Shown here: positions 33,968 through 44,500 of the stretch, piece by piece
How positions within the stretch are numbered: the first letter of the stretch is position 1
Layout: each line of letters opens with the position of its first letter
Program-made: the position numbers and the translations under genes
Source of the DNA: Thiogranum sp.
GTDB taxonomy: Bacteria > Pseudomonadota > Gammaproteobacteria > DSM-19610
Reading direction: 5' to 3'
Assembly: GCA_030148805.1 (NCBI GenBank)
Contig: JASBSS010000005.1
Location: forward strand, 1-63,141
Length of the DNA stretch: 63,141 bases
The notes under the pieces: model-generated
The model's database searches: none
The model's input: the letters and a program-made list of their open reading frames with translations, nothing else
Told to the model about the DNA's origin: nothing

Positions 33968-35545
33968 ATGGGCGCCAGTTTCCAAGGGCTAGAGTCTAGC
34001 GGCATGCACAAGGTATTGTGCCTGCTGGAACCCTTGCGGCAGTCGCCGATGGGGGCGGTCGTCTATCGCCAGGTCAAATGCATGCTCGAGGAGCTGGTGA
34101 GCAACCACCACGACGCCGAGCAGGCCTATCTGACCTTGATCAACCAGCTGCTGGATGCCTATGCCGGTCACTTGCGTCAGGGCTCTCCGATGCAGGCCCA
34201 GGTGCGCATGCTGCAGGCCCGGCTGCAGCCGCCGCTGACCGCGATGGACATGGCGGCGCTGCACGAGTATGTGGAACTCTACGCCGGGCAGATCACTTCT
34301 TTCAAGGGCTTGGATGCGAATCTGTTCAAGCAGGCGCTCGAGCCATTGCTGACCCCGTTTGGGATTGTCGAAGAAGAAGCGGAAACGCCAGCGCCGGTTG
34401 TACCGACACCTTCGGCGCCAGCGGCCACTGTGGCCGCGTCTGAGCCCGAGACCGCGGACCCTGCCACGACCGCCAGCGGCAGCGAACCCGCCGGGACCCC
34501 GCCGCGGGAGGCGGAAACCGCCGTTGCACCTGACCCGCCCGTGGCGTCACCACCGCGCGACAGAGAGGCCCAGGGACCCTATTCCGGTTTCGGTACCGGC
34601 ACGCCGATACCCGGGGAGTCGGACAGCGAAGCCGCCGACAGCCTGCAGGCGGAATCCCAGGTCGACACGGCCTACCGGAGTCACCTGGATTCGAAGCGGC
34701 GGGACATCCTCAAATTGCAGTCGACCTTGGCCGAGCAGGTGCTCGGGACCATCACCCAGAACGAGGAGTTCGGGGTGTTGCTCGAGGTGGTGCTCGGCGA
34801 GCTGCGCCAGGCGGGCGATGCGCGCGAACTCGAGGATCTACGCTGGACCCTGATCCGGGAAATAGAAAAGCTGACCAAGGGGCATCACGAACTGGCCGAG
34901 CAACTCGACAGCACGCACCACTACCTGCAGCTCATCGAGTCCGACAGCCGTCAACTGAACGATGAGCTGACGCGCGTGCGCCTGCTCAGTCTCACCGACG
35001 AGTTGACCGGATTGCCCAATCGACGGGCCTTCCTGCGGCGCATTGAAGACGAGGTGGCACGTGTCCAGCGCTACGGTTTCCCGCTGTCGTTGTCGCTGAT
35101 CGACCTGGATCATTTCAAGCAGGTCAACGACAAGTACGGCCACGCCGGCGGCGACGAGGTGTTGCAGCTTTACGCCAAGAACATTCTCTCGATTTTCCGT
35201 CATCACGATCTGGTGGCGCGTTACGGCGGCGAGGAGTTCGCGGTGCTGTTGCCCAACACCGACGCCGAAGGCGCCATGCGCGCGCTCACCAAGGTGAAGA
35301 ACCGCGCCGGAGAAACCCGCTGGCAGCCAAACGGCGAGACCATCGCCGTGCCTACCTTCTCTTCCGGTGTCTCCTTGTACAAGCCCGGCGAAACGGCCAG
35401 CGCCTTCATCGAGCGCGCCGACAAGGCCCTGTATCGCGCCAAGCGCCTCGGGCGCAATCGGGTCGAAATCGACGCCACCTACCAGAACGAAGGTCCGGCG
35501 AATCCGCAGCAGACCGCCGACGACGACGCGCGCAATCATAATTAG
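33968..35545 (+). CDS. diguanylate cyclase (GGDEF) with unknown N-terminal domain
   Basis: 525-aa soluble protein. An all-helical N-terminal domain of about 130 residues, not recognised, is followed by a Pro/Ala/Glu-rich disordered linker (about 135-225), a helical segment, and a GGDEF domain (about 345-510). The active site is GGEEF at 420-424 and an intact inhibitory I-site RHHD at 411-414 lies five residues before it, so it is probably an active, product-inhibited c-di-GMP synthase. No transmembrane segment. Start taken at the ATG with AGGAG upstream; an in-frame TTG nine codons earlier lacks one. Confidence 0.9.
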   Translation: MGASFQGLESSGMHKVLCLLEPLRQSPMGAVVYRQVKCMLEELVSNHHDAEQAYLTLINQLLDAYAGHLRQGSPMQAQVRMLQARLQPPLTAMDMAALHEYVELYAGQITSFKGLDANLFKQALEPLLTPFGIVEEEAETPAPVVPTPSAPAATVAASEPETADPATTASGSEPAGTPPREAETAVAPDPPVASPPRDREAQGPYSGFGTGTPIPGESDSEAADSLQAESQVDTAYRSHLDSKRRDILKLQSTLAEQVLGTITQNEEFGVLLEVVLGELRQAGDARELEDLRWTLIREIEKLTKGHHELAEQLDSTHHYLQLIESDSRQLNDELTRVRLLSLTDELTGLPNRRAFLRRIEDEVARVQRYGFPLSLSLIDLDHFKQVNDKYGHAGGDEVLQLYAKNILSIFRHHDLVARYGGEEFAVLLPNTDAEGAMRALTKVKNRAGETRWQPNGETIAVPTFSSGVSLYKPGETASAFIERADKALYRAKRLGRNRVEIDATYQNEGPANPQQTADDDARNHN

Positions 35546-35664
35546 TCCTACCCGCAGCTTCCTCGCGTGGCCCCGCAAATCGGCCTCTCCCGCCGGTTTT
35601 TCTTCATCGGTGCAATTGCTACACTGGGGCCGGTTTCCCACACGGACAAAGATGGACAGGATTC

Positions 35665-36048
35665 ATGGCGGCAATTGAACTGACGAACGAAAATTTCCAG
35701 GACACCATCAACAACAACGCGATCGTACTGATCGATTTCTGGGCGGCCTGGTGCGGGCCCTGCAAGAGTTTTGGACCGGTGTTCGAGGCGGCTTCCGAAG
35801 AGCACCCCGACCTGGTGTTCGCGAAGGTCGATACGGAGCAACAGATGGAGCTGGCCGCGCATTTCCAGGTGCGCTCCATTCCCATGCTGGCCATTTTCAA
35901 GGAACAGGTGCTGGTGTTCGCCCAACCGGGCGCCTTGCCGGCTTCCTCGTTGACGCAATTGATCGAGCAGGTCCGCGAGCTGGACATGGACAAGGTGCGG
36001 GCCGATATCGCCCAACAACAAGCCGGCGCCCAGGATGGCGGCGGCTGA
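35665..36048 (+). CDS. thioredoxin family protein
   Basis: 127-aa thioredoxin-fold protein with the classical active site WCGPC (Cys30, Cys33) and the cis-proline segment RSIPML. A C-terminal extension of about 20 residues (Gln/Ala/Gly-rich) goes beyond the usual 108 aa. No signal peptide, so cytosolic. Stop abuts the moeA stop (convergent). Confidence 0.92.
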   Translation: MAAIELTNENFQDTINNNAIVLIDFWAAWCGPCKSFGPVFEAASEEHPDLVFAKVDTEQQMELAAHFQVRSIPMLAIFKEQVLVFAQPGALPASSLTQLIEQVRELDMDKVRADIAQQQAGAQDGGG

Positions 36049-37305
36049 TCAGGCGAAGTCGCAAAACGGCTGCACGCTGACGATATCGCCCGTTTCCGCA
36101 CCGGTACTCTCGGCCGGCAACAGGATGAAACAATTGGCCCTGCTCATGGAACTGAGCAGGTGAGAACCCTGCTCCCCGGTGCTGAAAACGACCAGGCCGC
36201 CGCTTTCGTCAGGCTTCAGGATGCCGCGCTGAAATTCCGTTCTGCCGGCCGCTTTGCGCAGGGTTTCGCCGCAGCGGGCCGGCAACAGCAAGGGCGCGCG
36301 CGCAGCCTGCCCCTGCATCTTACGCAGCGCCGGCAACACAAACTGATAGTAGGTCGCCATGACCGACACCGGGTTTCCCGGCAGGCCGAAAAACCAGGCG
36401 CGTCCCAGGCGGCCAAAAGCCAGCGGCTTGCCCGGCTTCATGGCCATTCGCCAGAAATTGATCTCGCCCATTTCCTCGAGCGTTTCCGTGACGTAGTCCG
36501 CCTCGCCGACCGAGACCCCGCCGGTGGTGATCACCAGATCGGCGAGTTCCGCGGCGCGGGCGAAGGCGGCGCGGACCGCCTCGCGGTCGTCGGCGATCAC
36601 GCCGAGGTCGTGGGCTTCGACGCCCTGGTGCGCCAGCAAGGCATGCAAGGCATAACGATTGCTGTCGTAGATCTGCCCCGGGGCCAGCGGTTTTCCGACC
36701 CCGACCAGTTCGTCACCGGTGGAGAAGAATGCCACCCGCAGGCGGCGTCTGGCGCTGATCTCGGCCAAGCCGAGTGAGGCCAGCAAGGCGACTTCAGCCG
36801 GACCCAGGCGGGTGCCGGCGGCCAGAATGCGCTCGCCGCGACGGGTGTCCTCGCCGGCGTAGCGGACGTTCGCGCCGCGGCCGGGGGCGGTGCCCTGGAT
36901 GGCAATCGCATCGTCGGTGCGCTGCACCGCCTCCTGCATCACCACCGCGTCGGCGCCCTCGGGCAACAATCCCCCGGTCATGATGCGCACACATTGGCCG
37001 GCCTCCACCGTGCCCTGGAAAGGCCGGCCGGCGTAGCAGCTGCCGATCACGCGAAAGCGCGTGGTCCCGGCGGCGCAGTCGTCACTGCGCAACGCGTAGC
37101 CGTCCATGGCCGAATTGGCGAAGGGTGGCACGTCGATCGGGGAAACGACTGTTTCGGCAAGGATTCTGCCGCAGGCGGCGGACAACTCGACGCCCTCGTG
37201 GCGGGTGTCGGCCGCGACCGCCTCGAGTATCCGTTGCCGTCCCTGCGCAACGCTCAACAGGGTCGTGCCGGCGGCGACGCAGTCATCGGCGGGGCGGCTA
37301 GTCAT
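36049..37305 (-). CDS. moeA: molybdopterin molybdenumtransferase MoeA
   Basis: 418-aa enzyme that inserts molybdenum into adenylated molybdopterin. Motifs: PPFANSAMDGYALR (about 60-73), VMQEAV, STGDELV, LVITTGGVSVGEADYV and AFGRLG…FGLPGNPVSVMATYY. The start is the ATG at 37305 with GGAG upstream (MTSRPADDC); the frame is open farther back but without homology. It stands alone; other molybdenum cofactor genes are not in the window. Confidence 0.95.
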   Translation of the reverse strand: MTSRPADDCVAAGTTLLSVAQGRQRILEAVAADTRHEGVELSAACGRILAETVVSPIDVPPFANSAMDGYALRSDDCAAGTTRFRVIGSCYAGRPFQGTVEAGQCVRIMTGGLLPEGADAVVMQEAVQRTDDAIAIQGTAPGRGANVRYAGEDTRRGERILAAGTRLGPAEVALLASLGLAEISARRRLRVAFFSTGDELVGVGKPLAPGQIYDSNRYALHALLAHQGVEAHDLGVIADDREAVRAAFARAAELADLVITTGGVSVGEADYVTETLEEMGEINFWRMAMKPGKPLAFGRLGRAWFFGLPGNPVSVMATYYQFVLPALRKMQGQAARAPLLLPARCGETLRKAAGRTEFQRGILKPDESGGLVVFSTGEQGSHLLSSMSRANCFILLPAESTGAETGDIVSVQPFCDFA

Positions 37306-37453
37306 AGTGGGGCTCCATGGGCTGAGACTCTGACGGTCACCCGAGTGCCTAGCGGCGCCGGGCTGGCGGAGGAAAAGTGTAACATGGCGGAAATCCGTCG
37401 ATGCTATTGTGATATGGTACTGCAGATGTGGATTTCCCCGGGCGGGGCGGATT

Positions 37454-38383
37454 ATGCCCAAGGCTGATGCGAACGCTGCGCTGGCCGATCGCTGCGACGC
37501 GCAGGCCATGGGTCTGGTCGAGCGTTTTACCGACGCGGTATGGATGGAAAACGGCCTCAGCGAGAATACGTTGGCGGCCTATCGCCGTGATCTGTGTCGT
37601 CTGGCATTGTGGCTGGAGGGGCAGGGGGCCACCCTGCTCGAGGCGCAGCCGGCGGACCTGCTGGGTTTTCTCGCGGCGCAACGCGGGCACGCCCTGCGCA
37701 GCACGTTGCGCATGCTCTCAAGCATCCGGCGTTTTTATCGCTTTCTGGTGCGCGAGGGCCGCCGCGCAGACGATCCTTCGGCGCGCATACCGTCGCCGAA
37801 ATTGGACCGGCCGCTGCCCTATTCCTTGAGCGAGGAGCAGGTCGAGGCGCTGCTCGCGGCGCCGGATGTCGCCCAGCCGGTCGGTTTACGCGATCGGGCC
37901 ATGTTGGAGATGCTCTACGCGACCGGTTTGCGCGTCTCGGAGCTGGTCGGCCTGCTTCCCGAGCAGATCAACCTGCACCAGGGCGTGGTGCGGGTGCTGG
38001 GAAAAGGGGGCAAGGAGCGGCTGGTGCCGGTGGGCGAAGACGCCCTCCAATGGCTGGAACGCTACCAGTCGCAGGCGCGCGAAATGTTGTTGAAGGGGCG
38101 GGTGTGCCCGCAGGTCTTCATCTCGCGCAAAGGTGGCGCCATCAGCCGCCAGGCGTTCTGGTATCGTCTGCGTCAATACGCCGTGCGGGTCGGGATACGC
38201 GGCCAGTTGTCGCCGCACACGCTGCGCCACGCCTTCGCCACCCACCTGGTGAACCATGGCGCCGACCTGCGCGTGGTGCAGATGCTGCTGGGGCACAGCG
38301 ATCTGTCGACCACGCAGATCTACACGCATGTGGCGCGGGAGCGCCTCAAGCAATTGCACCGCGCGCATCATCCCCGCGGTTGA
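37454..38383 (+). CDS. xerD: site-specific tyrosine recombinase XerD
   Basis: 309-aa recombinase that with XerC resolves chromosome dimers at dif. The catalytic residues are all present: Arg160 (TGLRVSEL), Lys184 (GKGGKERL), His255-x2-Arg258 (HTLRHAFATH), His281 (GHSDLSTTQ), Tyr290 (IYTHV). The C-terminal LKQLHRAHHPRG distinguishes XerD from XerC. ATG at 37454; a longer frame upstream is not homologous. Followed by dsbC, the same order as xerD-dsbC-recJ in E. coli. Confidence 0.96.
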   Translation: MPKADANAALADRCDAQAMGLVERFTDAVWMENGLSENTLAAYRRDLCRLALWLEGQGATLLEAQPADLLGFLAAQRGHALRSTLRMLSSIRRFYRFLVREGRRADDPSARIPSPKLDRPLPYSLSEEQVEALLAAPDVAQPVGLRDRAMLEMLYATGLRVSELVGLLPEQINLHQGVVRVLGKGGKERLVPVGEDALQWLERYQSQAREMLLKGRVCPQVFISRKGGAISRQAFWYRLRQYAVRVGIRGQLSPHTLRHAFATHLVNHGADLRVVQMLLGHSDLSTTQIYTHVARERLKQLHRAHHPRG

Positions 38384-38415
38384 ACGGTTTTAACACTCAC
38401 TATTCAGGTGTATTT

Positions 38416-39147
38416 GTGAAAACGATCCAGTTCTCTATCCTTGCGCTGCTCGCCGTGCTGGCAGCTTCATCCCTGTCGGCCGCTCCGGCCGGCGACGAAG
38501 CCGCCATTCGCAAGGCGCTTGGCGGCGTAACTCCCGATAGCATTCAGCCCAGCCCGGTCAGCGGCGTCTACGAGGTGAGCGTGGGGCCCCATGTGGTCTA
38601 CCTGACCGCTGATGGACGCTACATGTTCCAGGGCGAGCTGATCGACATGCTCAAACGCGAAAGTCTGACCGAGCCGCGACGGCGTCAAATGGTCAAGAAG
38701 ATCCTGGCCTCGGTCAGCGAAAAGGACATGATCGTCTACGAGCCCGCCAAGCCGCGCCACACGATCACCGTATTCACCGATATCGACTGTGGCTACTGCC
38801 GCAAGCTGCACCATGAAATGCAGCAGTATCTGAACGACGGAATCCGGGTGCGCTATATGTTCTTCCCCCGCGCCGGCGAAGGCTCCACTTCCTGGAAGAA
38901 GGCCGAGGCGGTATGGTGCGCCAAGGACCGCAAAGCGGCGATGACCGCGGCCAAGGATAGTCGGGCCATCGAAATGAAAACCTGCGCCAATCCCCTGGAG
39001 GAGCACATGAAGCTGGTCAACGAGCTGGGGGCGCGCGGCACCCCCTTCATCGTGTTTGAAGACGGGGAGACCCAGCCCGGCTATCTGCCGGCCGCCCAGA
39101 TGGCGCGGAAACTGGACAAGATGGCGGCAAATCAGCCCCGTCAGTGA
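38416..39147 (+). CDS. dsbC: thiol:disulfide interchange protein DsbC
   Basis: 243-aa periplasmic disulfide isomerase. Signal peptide residues 1-22 (hydrophobic, ending SLSAA), an N-terminal dimerisation domain (about 25-85), and a thioredoxin-like domain with CGYC at 125-128, the second cysteine pair (WCAKD…KTCANP) and cis-Pro in RGTPFIVF. GTG start at 38416 with AGGTG upstream. Kept redox-reduced by DsbD in known systems; none is in the window. Confidence 0.96.
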   Translation: MKTIQFSILALLAVLAASSLSAAPAGDEAAIRKALGGVTPDSIQPSPVSGVYEVSVGPHVVYLTADGRYMFQGELIDMLKRESLTEPRRRQMVKKILASVSEKDMIVYEPAKPRHTITVFTDIDCGYCRKLHHEMQQYLNDGIRVRYMFFPRAGEGSTSWKKAEAVWCAKDRKAAMTAAKDSRAIEMKTCANPLEEHMKLVNELGARGTPFIVFEDGETQPGYLPAAQMARKLDKMAANQPRQ

Positions 39148-39214
39148 GACCCGCCAATTCAGTTTTCGCCATCTCCGCCGATCTCCTGGGGCGGATGATC
39201 TGGGGCTAGGATGT

Positions 39215-40615
39215 ATGGAACACTGCACGATCGACACCCATCAGAAGGCGATCAGCGTCAATCTGGACGAGGGGAAATACGGCACCATCGCCGAAATCGG
39301 CGCCGGTCAGGAGACCGCCCGCTGGTTTTTCAAGGTCGGCGGTGCCGCCGGCACCATCGCCAAGGCGATGTCGGCCTACGACATGAAGTTCAGCGATTCG
39401 ATCTATGGCGGCTGCCGGCGCTATGTCAGTCGCGAGCGCCTGCAGTCGATGCTCGATCACGAGTATCGTCTGTTGCTGGAACGTCTGCAGGAAGTGCGTG
39501 GCGACCGCTGCGCCTTTTTTGCCTTTGCCAATACGGTGGCAGCCCACAGCTTCAGCCAGAAACAGCCCGGCCATGGCTGGTTGGGAATCCGCTTCCAGCG
39601 CTCCCCGGGGGAGGATTGCTCGCAGATCGATTTACACGTTCAGTTGAACGGCAAGGAGAACATCCAGGATCAGGAGACTCTCGGCGTGCTCGGCGTCAAC
39701 CTGATCTATGGAGCGCTCTACCATCACGCCGACCCCGAGACACTGTTGCAGTCGCTGCTCGACCAGCTGAGCACCGACCTGCTCACGATCGACCTGATCG
39801 ACTTCTCCGGCCCCGCCTTCGAGCGCGTCGACAACCGCCTGATGGCGTTGCGCCTGGTGCAGAAGGGGCTGTCGGACGCGGCCATGTTCGGGGCCGATGG
39901 CAAAGTCGTACAACCCGCCGAGGCCCTCTACAAGCGCGCGGTGCTGATCGAGCGTAGCCGCTTTCGTCCGCCGACGCGTCTGACGATGAGTCTGCTCGAT
40001 CGCGCCTACGAAAACTTCTGCAAGGACTCGGACGTCGATCCGCACCAAGTCCTGGTATTGAGCGAGATGACGCTGCTCAATCTTTCTGAAGGCGACAATA
40101 TCGACGTGCAGGATTTCCTCCAGCGGGCCGAGATTCTCTGTGCGCTGGGCAAGCATGTGCTGATTTCCAACTACGGCGAGTTCTACCGCCTGGCGCAATA
40201 TCTGTCGCGTTATACCCGCGAGCCGATCGGCATCGCGCTGGGGGTGCCGAACCTGGCGCAGGTGTTTTCAGAGAAATACTACGAGCATCTGCAGGGGGGC
40301 ATCCTCGAGGCCTTTGGCCGCTTGTTCAAGAACGAATTGCGCTTGTACGTGTGTCCGATGCTCGACCCTGACAGCGGCGAACTGGTGAGGGTGCAGGATC
40401 TGAAGGTACAGCCGAATCTGCGTTATCTCTACCTGCATCTGTTGGAAAACCGGTTTATCCGCGATCTTGAAGGCATCGACCGGGAAGATCTGGAGATCCA
40501 CTCACACGAAGTGCTGAAAAAGATCCGTGAGGGCGAGTCCGGCTGGGAAAGTCTGGTCCCGGAAACCGTGGTCAGAATCATCCATGCCAAGCGACTGTTC
40601 GGCTGTCGTGGCTGA
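39215..40615 (+). CDS. conserved protein of unknown function
   Basis: 466-aa soluble protein. I recall homologues in diverse bacteria, some carrying misleading names such as TonB-dependent receptor, but no signal peptide, beta-barrel or plug features are visible. Characteristic segments: TARWFFKVGGAAGTIAKAMS near the N-terminus (a Gly-rich loop), ISVNLDEGKYGTIAEIGAGQ before it, VLSEMTLLNLSEGDNIDVQ near 290-310, and HVLISNYGEFYRLAQYLSRY. The repeated appearance of conserved Asp/Glu and Gly loops suggests an enzyme, but none can be named. ATG at 39215 with AGGA upstream. It occupies the place where E. coli has recJ after dsbC. Confidence 0.75.
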   Translation: MEHCTIDTHQKAISVNLDEGKYGTIAEIGAGQETARWFFKVGGAAGTIAKAMSAYDMKFSDSIYGGCRRYVSRERLQSMLDHEYRLLLERLQEVRGDRCAFFAFANTVAAHSFSQKQPGHGWLGIRFQRSPGEDCSQIDLHVQLNGKENIQDQETLGVLGVNLIYGALYHHADPETLLQSLLDQLSTDLLTIDLIDFSGPAFERVDNRLMALRLVQKGLSDAAMFGADGKVVQPAEALYKRAVLIERSRFRPPTRLTMSLLDRAYENFCKDSDVDPHQVLVLSEMTLLNLSEGDNIDVQDFLQRAEILCALGKHVLISNYGEFYRLAQYLSRYTREPIGIALGVPNLAQVFSEKYYEHLQGGILEAFGRLFKNELRLYVCPMLDPDSGELVRVQDLKVQPNLRYLYLHLLENRFIRDLEGIDREDLEIHSHEVLKKIREGESGWESLVPETVVRIIHAKRLFGCRG

Positions 40616-40622
40616 TGCCGCC

Positions 40623-41465
40623 TCAATGCAGCAGGTTGAACATCTTGCGTCGATACGCCCCCACACGCGGATCGTCCTCGCCGAGCAGGGCGAACAGCGC
40701 CAACAGCCCACGTTGCGCGGCGCCTTCGGCAAAATCGCGGTCGCGTCGAAGCAGCTCCAGGAAATTCTCCAACGCGGCGTCGTAGTCGCCGCCGGTAAGC
40801 TGCCGCGAGGCCAATTGCAAGCGCGCCTGAGAGTCGGCGGGGTCGGTCTGTAAGCGAGCGGTCAGGGTGTCGCTGGCGGTCGCCTCGCCGTGGCCGGCGA
40901 ACTCCAGCAGTAGGCTCAAGCCCTTGCCCTGATCGCTGTCGCGGATTTCGCGCGGCTGCCGCTCCAGCAGTTGCGTCGCCTTGTCGGTGTCTCCGTGCTC
41001 GATATACAGGCGGACCAGCGGCAGCGGCAGGCGCGGATTTTCCGGGTCTTCCTCCAGCGCGCGTTCCAGTAACGCCAGTGCCTCGGCCGTCTCGCCGACG
41101 GCGAGCCGCTCCATCGCGCTCTTCAGGCTGTCGTCGGACGGCCGCGCCAGATGGTTCTCGATCAACGCTCGCAGGCTGGCCTCCGGCTGCGCGCCGTGCA
41201 ACTCCTCCACCACCTGCCCGCCGCGGTACAGATGCAGCGTCGGGAGACTGCGGATGCCGTGCTGTTGGGCCAGCTCGCGTTCGCTATCGGTGTTGACCTT
41301 CGCGATCTGTAAGCGATCGCCGTAGTCCGCGGCCAGGCGATCGAGGAGCGGGGCGAGCATTTTGCAGGGTGCGCACCAGTCGGCCCAGAAATCCACCAGA
41401 ACGGGAATCTGTTCCGATTTTTGCACGACTTCGGCGACAAAGTTGGCGCTGTTGAGCTCGATCAT
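40623..41465 (-). CDS. cnoX: thioredoxin-TPR protein CnoX (YbbN-like)
   Basis: 280-aa protein with a thioredoxin domain (1-110) followed by TPR-like helices (about 115-280). CnoX is a holdase that protects proteins from hypochlorous-acid oxidation and passes them to GroEL/DnaK. Unlike E. coli CnoX, whose active site is Ser-x-x-Cys, this one has an intact WCAPC (Cys31, Cys34), so it may also be a genuine reductase, as described for some other bacterial homologues. Last gene of the fdxA-addB-addA-cnoX run. Confidence 0.88.
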   Translation of the reverse strand: MIELNSANFVAEVVQKSEQIPVLVDFWADWCAPCKMLAPLLDRLAADYGDRLQIAKVNTDSERELAQQHGIRSLPTLHLYRGGQVVEELHGAQPEASLRALIENHLARPSDDSLKSAMERLAVGETAEALALLERALEEDPENPRLPLPLVRLYIEHGDTDKATQLLERQPREIRDSDQGKGLSLLLEFAGHGEATASDTLTARLQTDPADSQARLQLASRQLTGGDYDAALENFLELLRRDRDFAEGAAQRGLLALFALLGEDDPRVGAYRRKMFNLLH

Positions 41466-41509
41466 GGGAACCCATACTACTGACTAAGCGCAACGATTAA
41501 AACGCGATT

Positions 41510-44500
41510 TTAATGGGGCAGTTCGATCAGGCTGCGATCATGGGTGAACAGGAGATAACAGCTGATCCGGTGTCGCGGCCACAGCCTTTGCGCCGCCGCC
41601 CCGTAGTGGGCCATTTGTGGCTGATAGTGGCGCGCCAGGCTTTGCGCGCTGGTGTGCGCATCCAGGCGATGGGTTTTGAAATCCACCACCTGCACCCGCG
41701 CCTCGGCGATCACCAGCCGGTCGATGACGCCATACACGATGCGGCCCTCATGGCGGAACTGTACCGGTACCTCCCGGCGGACCTGACTGTCCGCGCCGGG
41801 GCGCATCAGCCAGCTCAGGCGGGGGTCGCTCAGCACCTCCAGCGTTTCCCCTCCCCATTGGGACAGGCGGTCATCGTCGCGATCGAGGACGAACTCCTCG
41901 GCGGCTTGGCGCAACAGGGCCGGCATCAGCTCGCCCGGCCGCGGCTGATCGCTGGCCAGTTGCAGCAACCGGTGAATGACCTGGCCGCGCAGCGCGCCGT
42001 CGGGATCCCCGCCGAACTCCTGGGCCGGGGCGACACTGCGGCTGGGGGCGATCTCCTGCCACAGCGGCGCCACGGCCAGGGGGGCGCTCAGGCGTGGATC
42101 CACGGGCGCGGGGGCCGGCGCCGGTAGCACGGTTTTCGCCTTGCCCGGCGCGCTGAGATAAGTGCGTATCCAAGGGGCGCGCAACGGCCTGTCCTCGCAC
42201 AGGGCGGCGACGAGTTGCTCGTGCCAGGAGGTCTCGCGCGTCGCCCGCGTGCCGGCGCAGCCGCTGATCACCAGCATGTGGCGCGCGCGCGTCATCGCCA
42301 CATAGAGCAGATTGGCCGATTCGCGGCGCTGCGCCTGCAACTGCTGGTCGTATGCGGTCTGACTGAAATCATCGCGTTGTTTGCGATTGCCCAGCAGGAG
42401 AAAATCGCTCGGCCGCTCCTGTTCGGCCGGCCAACGCACCAACATCTGGCCGCCGCCGTCTGCGGCGGTCTCGCGCGCGCTATCGACCAGAAACACGATG
42501 TCCGCCTCCAGGCCTTTCGCGGCATGGATGGTCAGCAGCCGCACGCGGCGCTGGTCATCGCTGTCAGCCGTCGCCTGGCTGGGGCCCTCCTTTTCCAGGC
42601 CGCGCAGTTGTTCCAGGCGTTCGAGAAAGCGTGACAGCGTCGGGTAGCGACCGGCGTCCACTTCCAGTGCCAGTTCGATGAAACGCGTCAGATTGGCCCG
42701 CAAGCGCGCGTGTTCGGCCGCGGGAAACGCCGCGCAATAGCGCGCCTGCAGGTTGGCCTGATGGAAGATGCGCTGTAGCAGGTCGTGGATCGGCGTGCGA
42801 CCGGCCAGGTCATGCCATTGGCGCAGCAGGGACGCGGCGCGCGCCAGGGTAGGGGTGATCGCAGGGGTCGTCGCCAGCGCCTGGAGGCGTTCGTACCAGC
42901 TGCCGTTGCTCTCGGCGGCGAGCAGCATCAGCTCGTCGTCGCTGGCGGAAAACACCGGCGAGCGCAGCACCTGAGCCAGCGAGAGATTGTCGTGGGGCGT
43001 GACCAATACCAGCAACAAGGCTTCCAGATCGCGGATCTCCAGGCTCTGCAGCAGGGTTCCACGGTCGAGGCTGATGTAAGGAATGGCCTGTTCCCGCAGC
43101 GCGCCCTCGTAAGCGGCGAGATACGTGCGCGAGCGCATCAGGATGAGCACATCGTCGTAGTCTGCCGTGCCGTCGGCGACCAATTGGGCGATACGCGCGG
43201 TGATCGCCCGCGCCTCGCGATAGTGGCGGTCATCGCGGCGAGAGGGACGCGGTTGCAGCAACGGGTTGCGCAGTTGCGCTGTTTGCGCCTCGGGGGGCGT
43301 TTCCTCGGCCTCGATCAGGGGCCAGATCTCAACCCGGCCCCAGTCCTGTTCACGGTGGGTGGCGTGCGCCTGGAAGTCCTCCAGCAACGGCTGCATCTGC
43401 GGGTGCTGGAACAGCGCGTTGACGCACTCCATGATCAGCGGTGATGAACGCCAGGAGCGGTCGAGACACACTCTAGGGGCGTCGAGTCGGTGTTGCATCC
43501 AGTCAGCCGCGCAGGTCAACAGCCGCGGGTCGGCGCGGCGAAAGCTGTAGATGGACTGTTTCGCGTCGCCGACAATGAACAGGCTGCGCTGACGCTCGCC
43601 GCCAGCGGCGATTTCCTCCAACAGGGGCAGAATCAGTCGCCATTGGGTGGGGTTGGTGTCCTGGAACTCATCGATCAGCAAATGCTCGATCCGCTCATCG
43701 AGCTTGTATTGGATCCAGTGCGCATGCTCGGGGTGGTTGAGGAGGCGATAGGCGTGCCATTCCAGATCGGCGAAATCCAGTGCCCTGCGCTCGCGTTTCA
43801 GGCGTTGGAAATGCTGCAGCAGGCGTGCGCCGGCCAGATACCAGGCGGCGTTGGTCGCCAGCGTGCGTTGGCGCTTTCTCTGCTCCAGCAGCGCGCCCAG
43901 CCGCTCGCAGAACAAGTCGTGCAACTGCAGGAAACGCGCTTCGCCCTCGTTGCCCATGGACTTGGCCTGGGCCTTGGTCGCCTTGCGGCTACGGGGTTTG
44001 CCGTCGGTGGTGAGGAAGACCGAACACAGGGGCGCCAGCGGAATCTCGGCGGCGTGTCCGGCGGCGAGCACCGTCCCCAACAGGCGCGCATGCTCGCGGT
44101 TGGTGTCCGTCGGGTGCTTCTCCAACAGGGCCTGGAATTGCGCCAGCTCGGCACGGCCCGGATCGTTCCAGAGCCGCTTCCCAGCGGCGGTCTCCGCGTC
44201 GAGGTTCAATTTGGCGGCCAGGCGCTCAGTCGCTTCGGCTACCGGATCGTCCCACCCCAGGGTATAGCCCCACCAGTCGCTGCGATGGGCCACGAACTGC
44301 AACAACGCCGCGCGCGTCGCGGGCAGACCGCCGAGGGCGTCAAACAGTTCCATCAGCGCCTGCGCCAGGGGCTGTTGCGGCTGCAACGTGACCTCGGCGA
44401 ACAACGCGTCCCAGGCTTCGTCGACCAGCAGCCCGGCGTGCTCGGTCAGCTCGAACCCTGGCGGCAGACCGGCTTCCAGCGGAAAGCGTTTCAGCAGGTC

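Noticed and set aside
33588-33992. 134-codon frame upstream of the diguanylate cyclase
   Set aside because: No ribosome-binding site, unnatural composition and overlap with the real start of the next gene.
37454-38383. Mobile-element integrase
   Set aside because: The C-terminal LHRAHHPRG segment, size and dsbC neighbour identify the core recombinase XerD.
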